64,000 nucleotides of DNA, from assembly GCA_004123355.1 (NCBI GenBank), contig SCHM01000003.1, forward strand, positions 3,305,058 through 3,369,057. Reading direction: 5' to 3'. This document shows positions 35,183-46,600 of the stretch, in pieces. The DNA is from Amphirosellinia nigrospora. Lineage: Eukaryota > Ascomycota > Sordariomycetes > Xylariales > Xylariaceae. Position 1 is the stretch's first letter; the number at the start of each line of letters is the position of its first letter. Made by a program: the position numbers and the translations under genes. Under the pieces are notes generated by a model that saw only the letters and a list, made by a program, of their open reading frames with translations, searched no databases and was not told where the DNA came from.

Positions 35183-38100
35183 CATTTCGCAGCCAGACTC
35201 ACGATACGTTGCATTTTCGTTCTCCAACTCTTTCCTGTGTCAGGCTGAAATGCGTACTGGCATGAACAACCTATGCTATCGGCGTCTACCGCCTGCTTTC
35301 GTCGCATACAGAGATCCAGTTGACGTTCAAACAGTCAAGGGCACTAATGCGAGCAACCGCGCTGCAGGCAGGGATGAGCAAAGCAAACACCACACGACGG
35401 GGGTGTAGATGACGACCTACGTCGCCTATCCCCAGCTCCTAGCCACTGTGTGTGTCTCTCTAGTCATTGCTCCCTAGACATTAAATTGGGGAAAGGGGGC
35501 GTAAGTCTAAAATCCTGTAGACTAGTTATACAAAAGCCTCAGGGCGACGAAGGGAGATGCCTCGTTAGGTAACTCTCATACTTCCATTAGTCCCAAGGTA
35601 GGCCAGCGAATAGATAGAGCCTCTCTTGCGCCAGACCGGATCGGACCGAATGTGCGGGAGTAAGGCAGAATTATGTATGCTGTTGTTCACTGCAACATTT
35701 CCTCAACTAGACACTTCAAAGGAATGCGTGATGCGCCGCAATGCTGGGTCTTACACACACGTTTTCGGCGCCCAGAGAGAGCATTCCAGCGCCACTACCT
35801 TGCCCTCTTCTGGCTCGCCTGACGAACAACAGGAATAGGATTCTCTGGAAAGCCAAGAGATTGTTTCGCTTTTCATCGGAAGAGACTAGGTTAATCTAGT
35901 CGGTCTCTGGTCCCAGATTTTGTTCCATGCCTGCCTGAACCCGTACCCAGGGGATGCCCTAGACTAGGTAGCATACCCAAGTCTTTGGTTCACTTACCTA
36001 GATTATGCCCATCTTATGACGCCAAAATAATATCTCATGTGTTCGTTATGCGGCCGGTGGTGTATTAAATGAGTGAAATGCCTGCAACTCTGTTTACTTG
36101 GGTAATTACCTGAAATAACTTACCGTCAAGCCCCAGCCAGCATCAAGCCTCCTTTCCAACCCACTACAGGAAACATGGCATTGCATAGCTGAGCAGACAC
36201 AGAGTACAGAATAGTCCGGAATGCTCCGTGCTCAGCGAGCAGGAATAGCTACATATACACTTCCATCCCGAACACGGCCACGGCAATGCGCCGCAACGTG
36301 GTTAGAGCAAGTTCGTACGTAAGTGACGAAGTAAAGTAAAACCGGAGAGCGAGGTCCGCTTGGAACGCGATTCTCCCAGCGTGCCCGTGTCGCTACCTCT
36401 GATGTCCTTTACTTTCCGCATGCGGTGATCGAGCCGCAGGATGTCAAAGGAAAGTGGAAGAAAGGCAGTACAAATAACCACAGACCCAGAGGTTATCCTC
36501 TTTCTCGGCGGATATTCAAAGGAATATCTTTTTGTTGCCCCCGTTGCTGTGTACCTAGATGGCCCTGTTTGACAAAGGCTGCAAATCCAGTAGTCTGTCA
36601 TCGTCTTGGTCCCTATCCCATTACCCAATACCCATTACCTTAATCAGCTGGAGGGCGCTTGGCCAGGTTGAGTCTCAAGGCATTATACATACACACGTAA
36701 CATTGTGAAACCACGCCGATCCACAACCATCAATCTTGGGCATACTATCTAACCATCAAAGCGACCACGAATAAGCCCGCCCGTGCGGTCACCGTCAGTT
36801 TATACGTGAGGATATCCATCACTCCATAAGTTACTTACCAACCCAAGCCAAAAGGTGGCACAAAACGCAGCAATTATACTCACATTGCCAATATCGTCGC
36901 CGACAGAGATCGCTACTCTACAACAACGCTTGTCTCTCCTTGAGGTGATGCCAACAAAGGTGACCGGAGAGAAACTGTAAGACCTCTAGGTTAGAAGTGC
37001 TGCATCGACCAGTAGTGCTTCATCGATACCCATATCAGTGCCAACCGGATGTCAGGGGGCGTGTACCCATCAATAATTCAACACCCAGTTCATACCATTT
37101 ACTCACCCATCAAGAATAACGTACCTGCAATACACACGCCTATTCCTCAGTAGGCTGTGCTACCGTATCTAGTACCAGCACAATCTACCTACTCCAGACC
37201 TTGACCTGGTAGTGTGTCGGCTAAGAGCACCACCGGAGCACCAACAACACGGTGCCGTCGTACAGGGCGCCGTCTTGTGCTCATATCGCTTTCTCGCCAA
37301 TTTAATATTCGCTACGCAAATAGCCAGCTTCTTTGCATTAGGTTCGTACCCAGAAGTTCATTCCCTCACCTGACCGACCGGTCCTGCACGTATCCCTGCC
37401 CTGTCCTGTACTTTCCATGTCCTGCTTCTGTCATGTCCTGTGACCTGCACCGCCTGTCAGAAACACAAACCCAATTTCTGACAGATCCCATGTTGCGACC
37501 GCATTGCTTCTGCCATAGCTACTTGGCTAAGGCTGGCCGTCGATCTTTGCTAGCTAGCAAACTAGCTAGCGGCCAGGTTAGCCAGGAGGGCAGAACTTGG
37601 ATGTCATGTATAGAGGGCATTTCTGCGCATTTGTGCAGTCGATGCCGGCGAACAGATATGGGCAGAGGAGAGAGCCATCTGGTAACATTAAAGACTGATT
37701 CGCTGGCAGATTTCTCAGACGGATGCTTCTGGTTCTTCGGCTTAATACGCATGCCCACTCTCTCTCACGTCTAGGCTCAAACCCTTCGGCAACCCGATAC
37801 CTCTAGGGGTCTTTGCTCTGTGGAAGCAGCGAGGAAAGCACCAGCTTCAAATCCGCGATTTGTCTATACTCTGCCCGCCAATCGGTTACGTTCCGAGCAT
37901 CATTCGCCTCGTGTGCGCAGAACAAGGCTTGCGAGTACCTGACTAATTTCAGGAACTCAAGGGGGGCAGTATTTGCAAATAGAGGTTAGAGATCAACTGC
38001 TGTCAATCCGAAATCCACCCGCCGCCACTACCACCCGAGTTTCTTATTATTAACAACAGCATTACTGTCTGTCTGGTAATACTTCGCATAGACCGTCGGT

Positions 38101-38452
38101 CTTGCATTTACTCAGCGTCGGAAACCCATGTGGACGGCAATCGAGCTGGTTTGAGCTGTATCCATGAGAACGACGAACCTGCGTGTTTTCCCAACATCAG
38201 CAGTCCATGTATGTGTATATGCATGCCAGATAGATCGAAATTCTGGAAGCATTAGCTGCCACCACACCCCTGACCCTTTGTGCGAAGAAGATCCTCTCTC
38301 TAGAAAAGTTCATTCAGTTCCTCGTGAGCGATACCACCTCGATTCGCATCGAAACTCATAGTTTTAACTCCGCCTCTCGCCCAACTTCGAAGATTAATAC
38401 CCCTTACAAACTCGTACCGACCATCACTCAAGCATAAGAAGAGCCTGATGAG

Positions 38453-40606
38453 ATGGAGAAGGGCGAGCCGCCGTCCCCGGCACAATCGAATGCTCTTCAC
38501 CAGTCCGACGACGTGCTCCATAGTGGATTCCAGCAACTCATCCAGCACAATGCGGCGTCTACACCATATCCTCAAATGGAGCACCCAGTTGACATAGGTA
38601 GTCATATGGGATCGAATCCACACTCAAGATACTCGAGCCCTGCTCCGCAGGCAAACATGATAGCTGGTTATGAACATCACACCCCGGTTAACCATGTATC
38701 TCCCTACCCGGCTCCTCCATATACGGGAGGATACCAAGCGGCATACCCCCTGGACCCAAGCCCATACCCTCAACTTCCTGATATGGGCTCCTCGACGGTA
38801 AGTTCTCTTAAATTGGAATACCTCGTACTGGTTTGACCGGCAACACTAACCCTGAGGTATTGCACAGGCTTCTCACAATGCATATAGCACGCCAGCCACG
38901 TCACCGCCAACACCTGCCCAGATTGAGGGAATGACAACTCGTAGTGGGCGAGCGATAATGAGGCCGGGGGCAATATCTACTCTCGCACGACCGGCGCGAA
39001 TTGACAAGCAGCCGTCAAAGCCTCGGACGAAAAAGAGGAAGAGGGTTATAGGGGAAGACGGGCTCCCTGAGCAATCCACACTTGCACTCGCCGACCCATT
39101 AAGCCGACTGGTTAGGAACATCACGAACGTGACGGACACAGATATTCAGGCATACGTAAACCGGTCGCCCGAAGATCGGCGGCTCGAGGTGTCGCAGTCC
39201 AAGACGGGGAAGGTGAAGAGACCGATGAACGCTTTCATGTTATACCGCAAGGCATACCAGAACCGCACAAAGGAATGGAAACGGTTGGACGATATTCGGC
39301 GGAAAGAAGAGAGCGCCGGCGAAGGGAAGCCTGAGAAGGGCCACGACAACCATCAAGTCATCTCACAGGTCTGTGGTATGAGCTGGAACATGGAGCCGCA
39401 GGAGCTGCGCGACCAGTACGATGAGTGGGCCAAGATCGAGCGCAACAACCACAAACTCGCCTTCCCCGACTACAAGTTCGCGCCCGCCAAATCCAAGCCC
39501 AAGAAGGCGGTTGGTGGCGTAGGTGGTGGTAGCCCTCACGGCGATCGCGAGTCGGACGACGAGAACGCGTCAAACCTCGATGCGTATGATTTCCAGGAAT
39601 GGGGCATTCTAGCAGTGGGCCTCCTTCGAGAAATGCGACACGATCGGCTCGGTTCATGGAACACCCCGATGCCGATTATGTATTACCGCCAGGGTACTCA
39701 CACCCTGCGTACACATCGCCGTCGCCGGGCTTACAGGCAGCGCGTCTACCTGGGGGGTACGGAGCGCAGGCGCATTTACCGCATCAATCATCTTTTCAGT
39801 ACTCGAATCCTGGCAAGCCGCGGCCTGCAGACTACGGGTCCGCGCTGAGCCAGGGACAGTACTACCAGCAGAATACCGAATTCACGCAGCAGACGTATCC
39901 GCAGCACTACGGCGGTACTGCTCCTGGATATGGCATTCATCACCACCAGGGGATTCCAGCGTACGTCGAAAATGTGTACATAAACAAGACGAATTCGCCA
40001 GCGTCCTCGTTCCATAATTCGCCCGTCCTCGACCACCACACGTATAACGATCTTATGGCGTCTTCAAGCACGTACGCCCCGCACATCTCACATCCGCACA
40101 CGGCTATGCCGCATCCACAACCCCATCATATGCCCCGTCATCCCTCCGAACACAACGTTGACCCCTCATTATCATTGATGTCGACACGTCAAGAACCTGG
40201 AGGCCGGGGCGGCAATAGTAATATTGCGCATGATACTACATATGACAGCCTCGGTATTCTGGGTATTGGCCAGGGCGGTGACTTCACTACAGATGGTCTG
40301 CCGACATACCATCTTGATCAGGGTGCCGGCGGGTTCGGAGGGAGCCATATGGATTCGCCGCACCCGCAGCAATTCGAGCAGGCATATCACACGCCCAACG
40401 ACACGTCCACGACACCTGGAGCAGAAGGAAGCAGCGACCCAGCCCCGCACACAGTAGAGTCTTCGTGGCAGGACTCGCAAGGCGGTGCGGCAGACATTAA
40501 AATGGGTCCCACCGACTGGGAGACTACTCTCAGTAGTGCCGCCGAATTCCAGCTTGAAGACATCGATCAAATCCTTGGGACGACGACAGACAGTCCGGGA
40601 GGATAA
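38453..40606 (+). CDS. HMG-box transcription factor (MATA_HMG-like box)
   Basis: Seen: start MEKGEPPSPAQSNALHQSDD at 38453; Pro/Ser/Tyr-rich head; intron 38798-38867 (70 bp, phase 0); basic KPRTKKRKR nuclear-signal-like patch; then an HMG box from about residue 233, KVKRPMNAFMLYRKAYQNRT to NHKLAFPDYKFAPAK; and a long Gln/Tyr/His/Pro-rich tail ending at 40606. Known: sequence-specific HMG proteins of this type bend DNA and control mating and sexual development in ascomycetes. Odd: the box carries a charged insertion of about 20 residues between the first helix and NHQVISQVCG. Frame break at about 39593-39600 (CAGGAATGG), repaired by one G. Outside the box nothing identifies an ortholog. Confidence 0.85.
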
Positions 40607-42277
40607 AGACCTTGATGCCGTCCCCCTCCCCTAACACCGTACATAATACCAAACCTCACCGCTCTTTATCTTCTTGATCAGCCCCGTTCCTGTCGCACTT
40701 CCCTCCTCTTTGCTCTATACCCAGGGCAGTTAATAGAAATGCAAGTAATAGACAACATGGAGGCAAATGGAAATTACCAGGGTCCTTGCAGGTACAAGGT
40801 TCTTCCAGCTCAACGAAAATACAACTACACACGATCAGGATGGAGATGGAAAACGAAGGGGGTTGGAGATAGGCGGATGCTGGTCAAGGAGGAATTAACA
40901 GGGCGCAAATCTTATCTTGTATTTAATATCCCATTCTTCATTTTCGAGGGGGTGAAGCTGCCCTTCGTTATTGTTTTGTCTGTTTTGCTTTTCGCTTGCA
41001 TTGATTTTGTGCATTGCATTATCGGAGTTTTGCGAATTCCTTTGGTGTGTCTCCGAGTCTCAGAAGCATTCGCTATTCAACATGAGACAGTGATAGGGAG
41101 ATGAAGTTGAACCAAGAAGAAATACAGACGGTAATAGCGTCGAACTTGTTCGAAGCCAATTGGTCCTCTAACGTCGGGATTGCCCTTTTTGAGACGGGGG
41201 CGACAGAAGATGGGCTGGTGGGCTAAAACACCCGAAATGAAATTTGAAGATTTCGGCATCGTGTTTCGTCGTCATCTGGGTTGGAGCTAGAATCGAAATC
41301 GATACCCACGAGCTTGCATGCTAAAACTGACTGAAAGGCAGCGTAGCTTGGGTGCGCTGAGTCCTTAATGAGTGAAGAGATCAGTCATTCTTCTACTTCT
41401 TGGGAGGAAAGAGGATTGTTTTCCAAAGTAGGAAGGCTGGAACCAATGTTGAATATGAGGCAGGAGCACACACGCAGCATTGTTATCACCGTCATACCCT
41501 GGACAGAGCAGACAGAAATAGAAGGAGTGAAAAGGAATCCAAACTGAATGGGGTCGAGACCTCTTCGTTTTTTACTTGATCCCGTACATTCAATGTTGAT
41601 AATGTCAAAGTGATGTGATAGCTGGAGATAACTTGAAACCCACTGTGGGGGAACCGTGGGGAAGCCAATATACAACGTCCGTCGTACCTTCTGACGGGGC
41701 GGGAACCAGCAAGATGGAACCTGTAAAGCTCTATCCTACAAATAGCATAAGTCATGAGATGAGAGTAGGCGAGGGATCTGGGGTATTATATATGCTATAC
41801 ATGTAGGCTTACCCATTCTCACGTCAACAAGTGCCCCCTCACCCCCGGTGTTCATTGTCAGGTAAAACAAGGTTTGCGGCTAAGTCTTTCCATTTTTGGT
41901 GGTAAAGGGGTTTTATTTTCCACGGCAGTAGTTATGAAGAGTATGAGTATGGGGAGCGCGATGATGCTATATGCGCACTCACTAGTATAGGGTGGACTTT
42001 GATCAGCTTAGAGACCATTTCGCTCACCACACATTATATAGGATTATCGCGTTTCGGCTCATGTGCGTATATAGCTTAGTGGGATAGCGAGCCTACGCAT
42101 CCCCATATAACCGACATGGGACAAGATCGTGGATATCAATAGTTTGATCTCAAGTATGTCGAAAGGTTGGACTGGGCCACTGGCCGAGAGAAAATCTGAA
42201 TAAAGCGGGCAGAAACAGCATGAATAAGAAATCTCATTCCTGATGCTACAGCTCATCTTTGACTCTTTGATCACCGG
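40607..42277. other. Gene-free interval between convergent genes, about 1.7 kb
   Basis: Between the 3' ends of the HMG-box gene and SEC20. The frames at 40739-41104 and 41385-41806 show no domain or intron logic. Probably both 3' untranslated regions and spacer. Confidence 0.4.
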
Positions 42278-43574
42278 TCACTGGGGCGCCGCAATGCCAT
42301 CCTCTTCCATCATTCTCTTTCTCGGATTTGGTATTTCCTCAGGCTTGCGGTCTCTTAATCTTGTCTCATCTTGGCTGGTTTCTTCCGAGCTTGGGATGTT
42401 CATTTGGGATTCATCAATAATCTGTCCTACTTCTTCCACCTTGGGCCCATCCTGCTTCACTGCCTTTAATTCAATGGGAGGTGTCCCGACTTGAATGGTA
42501 GGGACGCCCTCATTGTTCATGTAAGCGCGTTGGGGGTTAGATCCGGCCGAAGCCGACTCGGATTCAGAGTGAACCTGCGAATTTCGTAGCCCAACGGCGC
42601 TAGAAACCCCATAAACAGTTCTAAACAACAACTTTAGAGGGAGCCAAACCAACCACCAAGTCGGGCCCCATAGTAGGCGTCGGAATATGAGCCATCCAGT
42701 GGTGACAACTAACAAATAAAAGGCAGATTGTAGATACCACGTGTCTGTCTTTTGGCTCTTGAGCAATGTGCCGAGCAGGGCGCGAGAACTCGAGAGCATC
42801 GTGTCGAGGCTTGAGTAATTCTCGGAGAGCTGGGCAAGAGCCTCAGTGGATTCTTTGAGGGTATTGTGGGCGAAGTCGCTCTTGGCTAGCTCTGTAGCCA
42901 TTATATCGTGCGTTCTCCGCATCGATTGCGTCACGTCGTGGCTCGCGCTAATCATCTGCTCATCCTTGGACATCTCCGAGGTTCGTTGATGCCGACGACG
43001 GGGAGCGGCGACGGCGGCTGAGGCTGATGCCGGAGACGTTGCGCCGGACCGTGGGCCGTGAATGAAGCATAGAGGAGCGCTCGTTCCTGTCGTTGAGCAG
43101 CTCGTAAATTGCGCCTTGCTGCGATCTGGGCTTTCCGGAACGACTTTCGGCAGCTATTCAAGTCTCTTAGCCTAGTGTCCCAAGTGTCCCATGATGTCCA
43201 CACCCAGCGCGCGGCACAAAAGGCCGAGGGTGACTTACAGCTGTAGCTCCTGGCCGAGTCGCTCTGCGCCGTCCTTTAGTCGCTCCCTGTCGTGCGGCAG
43301 GGTGCTGCCAGGCCGCCCAGGGGGCAAATCGATGATTTCCTCCTGCAGTAATTCGAGTTCCTCCTCTTGTTCCCTCAGGACCTGGTTGATTTCCGAACCC
43401 AGCTCGGAGACCCACATGATCGTCATCGGCAGCACCCAGCGGCACAGAGCCGGGTTGAAAGTTGAAGTTGGCGAGACGGTGGATGAGCTCCTTGAGCTGG
43501 TTTGTGGCGTCTTGGAGCACGTTGAGCCGATCCTGTAAGTCGGTAAAGCGCTTCTCTAGCAATTCCAGGGCCAT
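42278..43574 (-). CDS. SEC20: ER Q-SNARE Sec20
   Basis: Seen: start MALELLEKRFTDLQDRLNVL at 43574; SELGSEINQVLREQEEELEL coiled coil; intron 43154-43238 (85 bp); CRKSFRKAQIAARRNLRAAQ; the SNARE-like SASHDVTQSMRRTHDIMATE to LDTMLSSSRALLGTLLKSQK; a membrane segment WYLQSAFYLLVVTTGWLIFR; and an acidic polar tail ending at 42278. About 404 residues. Known: Sec20 works with Ufe1 and Use1 in Golgi-to-ER retrograde fusion and contacts the Dsl1 tether; the SNARE and TM layout matches. Fungal members carry a long C-terminal tail with no classical HDEL here. Frame breaks at about 43411-43413 and 42976, each repaired by one G on the coding strand. Divergent from mL53 (455 bp apart). Confidence 0.9.
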
Positions 43575-44029
43575 TATGGATGGCTGATGTTAAGGCGTAA
43601 TACAACTAAGTAAAGAAGCTCAATCTGTCAAACTGTCCCTCCGAATTGTTCCACGGTGGCATTTTGGTCCCATTCACAAGCTGTGACGTTGTTCGTTGCG
43701 GCAAGGTACATAGCACAAGTACCCACCTTCTAATCCTGGACTGGGTTAGGTACACGACTTGGTGTAGGTGTATGCCAAGCACGCTAATAAACAATTGAAG
43801 TGACCCTTTACCCGCACCGCCTCATCCCGCAGCTAAATTAAGCACTTAGCCACAATCATCAGGTAGGTAAGCTTCCAAAATCTGATAACGAGCTCGAATC
43901 AATCAATCAGTGTCGGCTGATCAGGTACGCCAGCAAATCCAGCCATTGAGCTCGCAGGTAACACCCCGAACCCTCCGTCTTAACACAGAATACATAACTA
44001 AGTGGCGCTTTAGGTCAAAACCGACCACC
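43575..44029. promoter_or_regulatory. Shared upstream region of SEC20 and mL53
   Basis: A 455 bp interval between divergent housekeeping genes, with no coding content. An in-frame extension upstream of the mL53 start exists (from 43910), but it does not resemble the family. Confidence 0.4.
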
Positions 44030-44396
44030 ATGATTACGCGCTTCATCACCGAGGTGAACACCAAGTTCAACCCCTTCTCGATGCGCTCGCGCGCCACGAG
44101 GCTATTCCTCAGCTACCTGCCGCCCAACGCCCGCGCCCAGGGGATGCAGATCAACACGACGCTACTTTCGCGGACATCGGCCGAGCCGAACTCGTTGAGT
44201 GTCAAGTTTAGTGCGTCGTATTTCACCCGGGTCGCTGGCCGTTCTACCCCCTGCGCGCCGTACTGACATGTTCGTGTCCGTAGAGGACGGAAGGGAGATG
44301 AACCTTGACGGCGAGACGCTGGGCATTAAAGGCATTATTGAAGAAGTTGACAGACACTCCCGAGCCCTACAAAAACAGGCGGATCTTGCCGACTAG
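44030..44396 (+). CDS. MRPL44: Mitochondrial large-subunit ribosomal protein mL53 (Mrpl44)
   Basis: Seen: start MITRFITEVNTKFNPFSMRS at 44030, RLFLSYLPPNARAQGMQINT, SLSVKFKDGREMNLDGETLG and EEVDRHSRALQKQADLAD before the stop at 44396. Intron 44211-44283 (73 bp, GTGCGT donor) splits the Lys codon of KFKDG. Protein 97 residues, no frame break. Known: mL53 is a small thioredoxin-fold protein of the mitochondrial large ribosomal subunit; fungal members are about this size and start this way. I chose this ATG over the upstream frame because the family begins at MITRF or similar. Confidence 0.9.
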
Positions 44397-44986
44397 ACGA
44401 ACCACCTGCACCTATCCTGGTACATCTACGAGCATTGGTAGGCGTTTTGGGGTTTACTGAGCGCAATACCACTTGGCTGGGCAGCTGTGTATTGTACGAT
44501 TCAACAATTACCAACACTAAACTGTCAACGTGCTGGATGGAGCTGGGAGCTCAGCTCGGGATCCAATCGCATCTCGGTGACGTTGTTTATTCTCATGGCA
44601 CGACTTCAGCACAATCATACATCTGATGTAGAAAATGTAGGTACCTGAAAAGTTTTCATTCAAACAAATCTAGTGGAGTGCCACTTAGCCAACAAACACA
44701 ACTCTGATCTCCCAAGGCACCCAGCTCATAGGACAAGCACAAGGACCATTAAGATTTGCACGACGCTTACTGTTCTCGTCCTGTGTGTAACTCTACATCT
44801 ATATGCATTTATGATTTTTCGCCCACGCAGCTATTCTCTCTTTTATCGCCTGGAATCAAATCTCCAAGGCTTTAAAATAAGCTATCTGTATATTGACAAG
44901 GCACAGGGTGGCAGCTAACACTACCCTTGGTATTTCATAGTAAACATATGCGGGAGAACTTTTATCTAGGCCAGCCTTTTCTAGAC
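44397..44986. other. Gene-free interval, about 600 bp
   Basis: Between the 3' ends of the convergent mL53 and pyrophosphatase genes. No coding content supported. Confidence 0.4.
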
Positions 44987-46600
44987 TTAAGCAGCGGCAC
45001 CGCTGATGAAGAACCACTTGTCAATCGAGCTATCGATCGGCTCAGGCGCCAGGTTCTCGTGGGTGGGAGAGGGGGAAGATCATTGGGAGTCACACGACTG
45101 GGCGATTGGGCGACAGTTAGGTTAGTGCTATGGGGAGTGTTAGTCTTTATAGTTGGCGTTGAGAACGGGGTACGTACGTCGAGATGCCACCGGACTGGGT
45201 CTTGCCGGTGATGAGTTTTTCCCAGGCCTCGGCACATTCGCGGATGACATCCATGGCATAGCTATAGGCTGTGTTAGTCGAACGGTTGATAAAGCCGACG
45301 GGTGATGAGGGCTGTGGACGTACGCCTTGTTCTTGCATTCACCGGTGAAGGCGAATTGGTTCTCAGGCTTTCCATCGGGGATCTTGTAGATACGGAACCA
45401 CTCATTGGTAGCACGGAGGAGGCCAGGGAGGTGGCGCTCAACGTCCTCGACGTCGTTCAGCTTAGGAGCCAAAGGATCCTTGACATCAACCACGATGACC
45501 TTCCAATCAGTCTCCTCCTCATCAAGCAAAGCCATAACACCGAGAACCTTGACTTGCTTGATCTGGCCGGGGTAGCCGACGAGCTCACCAATCTCGCAGA
45601 CGTCGAGCGGGTCGTTGTCACCCTTGGCCTTGGTCTCCGGGTGGACAGAGTTGGGGCTCCCAGGTCTAGAGCGGAACAAATCGAGTCAGCGGACGGTGTA
45701 ATTACCGGACAAGCGGAGCAGGCGGTCAAGCCAGAGGCTGCGCACTTACCTGAGGGAAGGCGCCGTAGTTCCAGAGGTAGCCCTTGTGGGGGAAGCAGTT
45801 TCGGACGAATCGAAGCTTGCCTTTCTTGATATCCTGCTTGATGGGGTTGAGGAGCTCATCTTTAGATATCTAGAGGTAGTTGGTCGGTCAGCAGCAATGC
45901 AGATGATCAATAGTGATGTATTAGATGGAAATACCTCGAGCTTGGCGTTGGTCCATCTCGGGATCTCGACGACCATGTTGAGAATGGTCTGCTCCTGGTT
46001 GGCATACAGGGGAATGTCGTGGAAGGGCGAGACTGGGACACCATCCTTCTCGAGGTAGACACGATGCTCTAAGCTGTTGGGAGCAGCAACCTTGCGGATG
46101 TTGTAGGGAGACGCCATTGTGGACGACTGGCCAGGGGTAGGCGTGTGGAGAGTTGGGTTGTGGGATGATGAGGGGGAGCTCGAGAAATGTCGAGCAAGCT
46201 GAGCTGAACGTTGGGACGCTATGTTGGCGACGGGTGTGGACGGGCCAACAGACAATGACGGTGAGAATGAGAATGAGAATGAGAATGAGAATGAAGAAAG
46301 AGGACGGGAAGAGGAGGAGGAGAGAATTGCTGCGGGTTGCGTATGCAGTGCAGGAAGAATGGCGGTGGTGCAGGTGGTGCTGTAGGATGGAGGGGGAGGG
46401 GTCAACCAGGAACAGTATCGCAACCCCGCCAGCGGACGGGCCAAGAGCGTGTGATTGGCCCGCCGCGTTAAGTTTCTTACTACTCGTGCAGCATGAGTAT
46501 GCGGCTGATGCTGTTTCGTCAGTTGCTTCGCTACTACTAGTGCGGGAGCTCGCCTTAGCAGAATCTGCCCGACCGCTCGCGATGATGATGATGATGACAT
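44987..46600 (-). CDS. IPP1: Inorganic pyrophosphatase with possible upstream mitochondrial start
   Basis: Seen: the short form starts [20 protein letters not shown] at 46117 and runs through 45935-46117, 45750-45869, 45324-45665, 45174-45261 and 44987-45055. Key motifs: [34 protein letters not shown] (DxDPxD metal site) and [15 protein letters not shown]; end [15 protein letters not shown]. About 267 residues. Known: soluble family I enzyme hydrolysing pyrophosphate with Mg2+, driving biosynthesis in the cytosol. Odd: 161 further codons stay open upstream in frame to an ATG at 46600, beginning [20 protein letters not shown] and Arg/Ser-rich with almost no acids, like a mitochondrial presequence. 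The break just after the intron at 45666-45749 needs two bases (GAG to GAGAG). Start choice unresolved. Confidence 0.92.
46263..46292. repeat. (GAGAAT)n hexanucleotide repeat inside the pyrophosphatase 5' extension
   Basis: Five perfect units. On the minus strand they encode alternating Ser and Phe in the open upstream extension of the pyrophosphatase. In-frame hexamers do not disrupt the frame when they change number. Confidence 0.9.

Larger units (their letters stand above)
33444..38452. other. Gene-free stretch, about 5 kb, upstream of the HMG-box gene
   Basis: No gene with a recognisable domain or convincing intron structure. The largest frame (37214-37774, plus) is Cys/Arg/Ser-rich with no domain and could lie in a long transcribed leader. 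It contains a C15T12 homopolymer pair (34317-34343) and a GA repeat (35149-35179). Long upstream regions are common for developmental regulators in filamentous fungi; that link is inference. Confidence 0.45.

Noticed and set aside
37214-37774. 186-codon open frame on the plus strand
   Set aside because: No domain or homology signal; kept only as a possible leader frame of the HMG-box gene.
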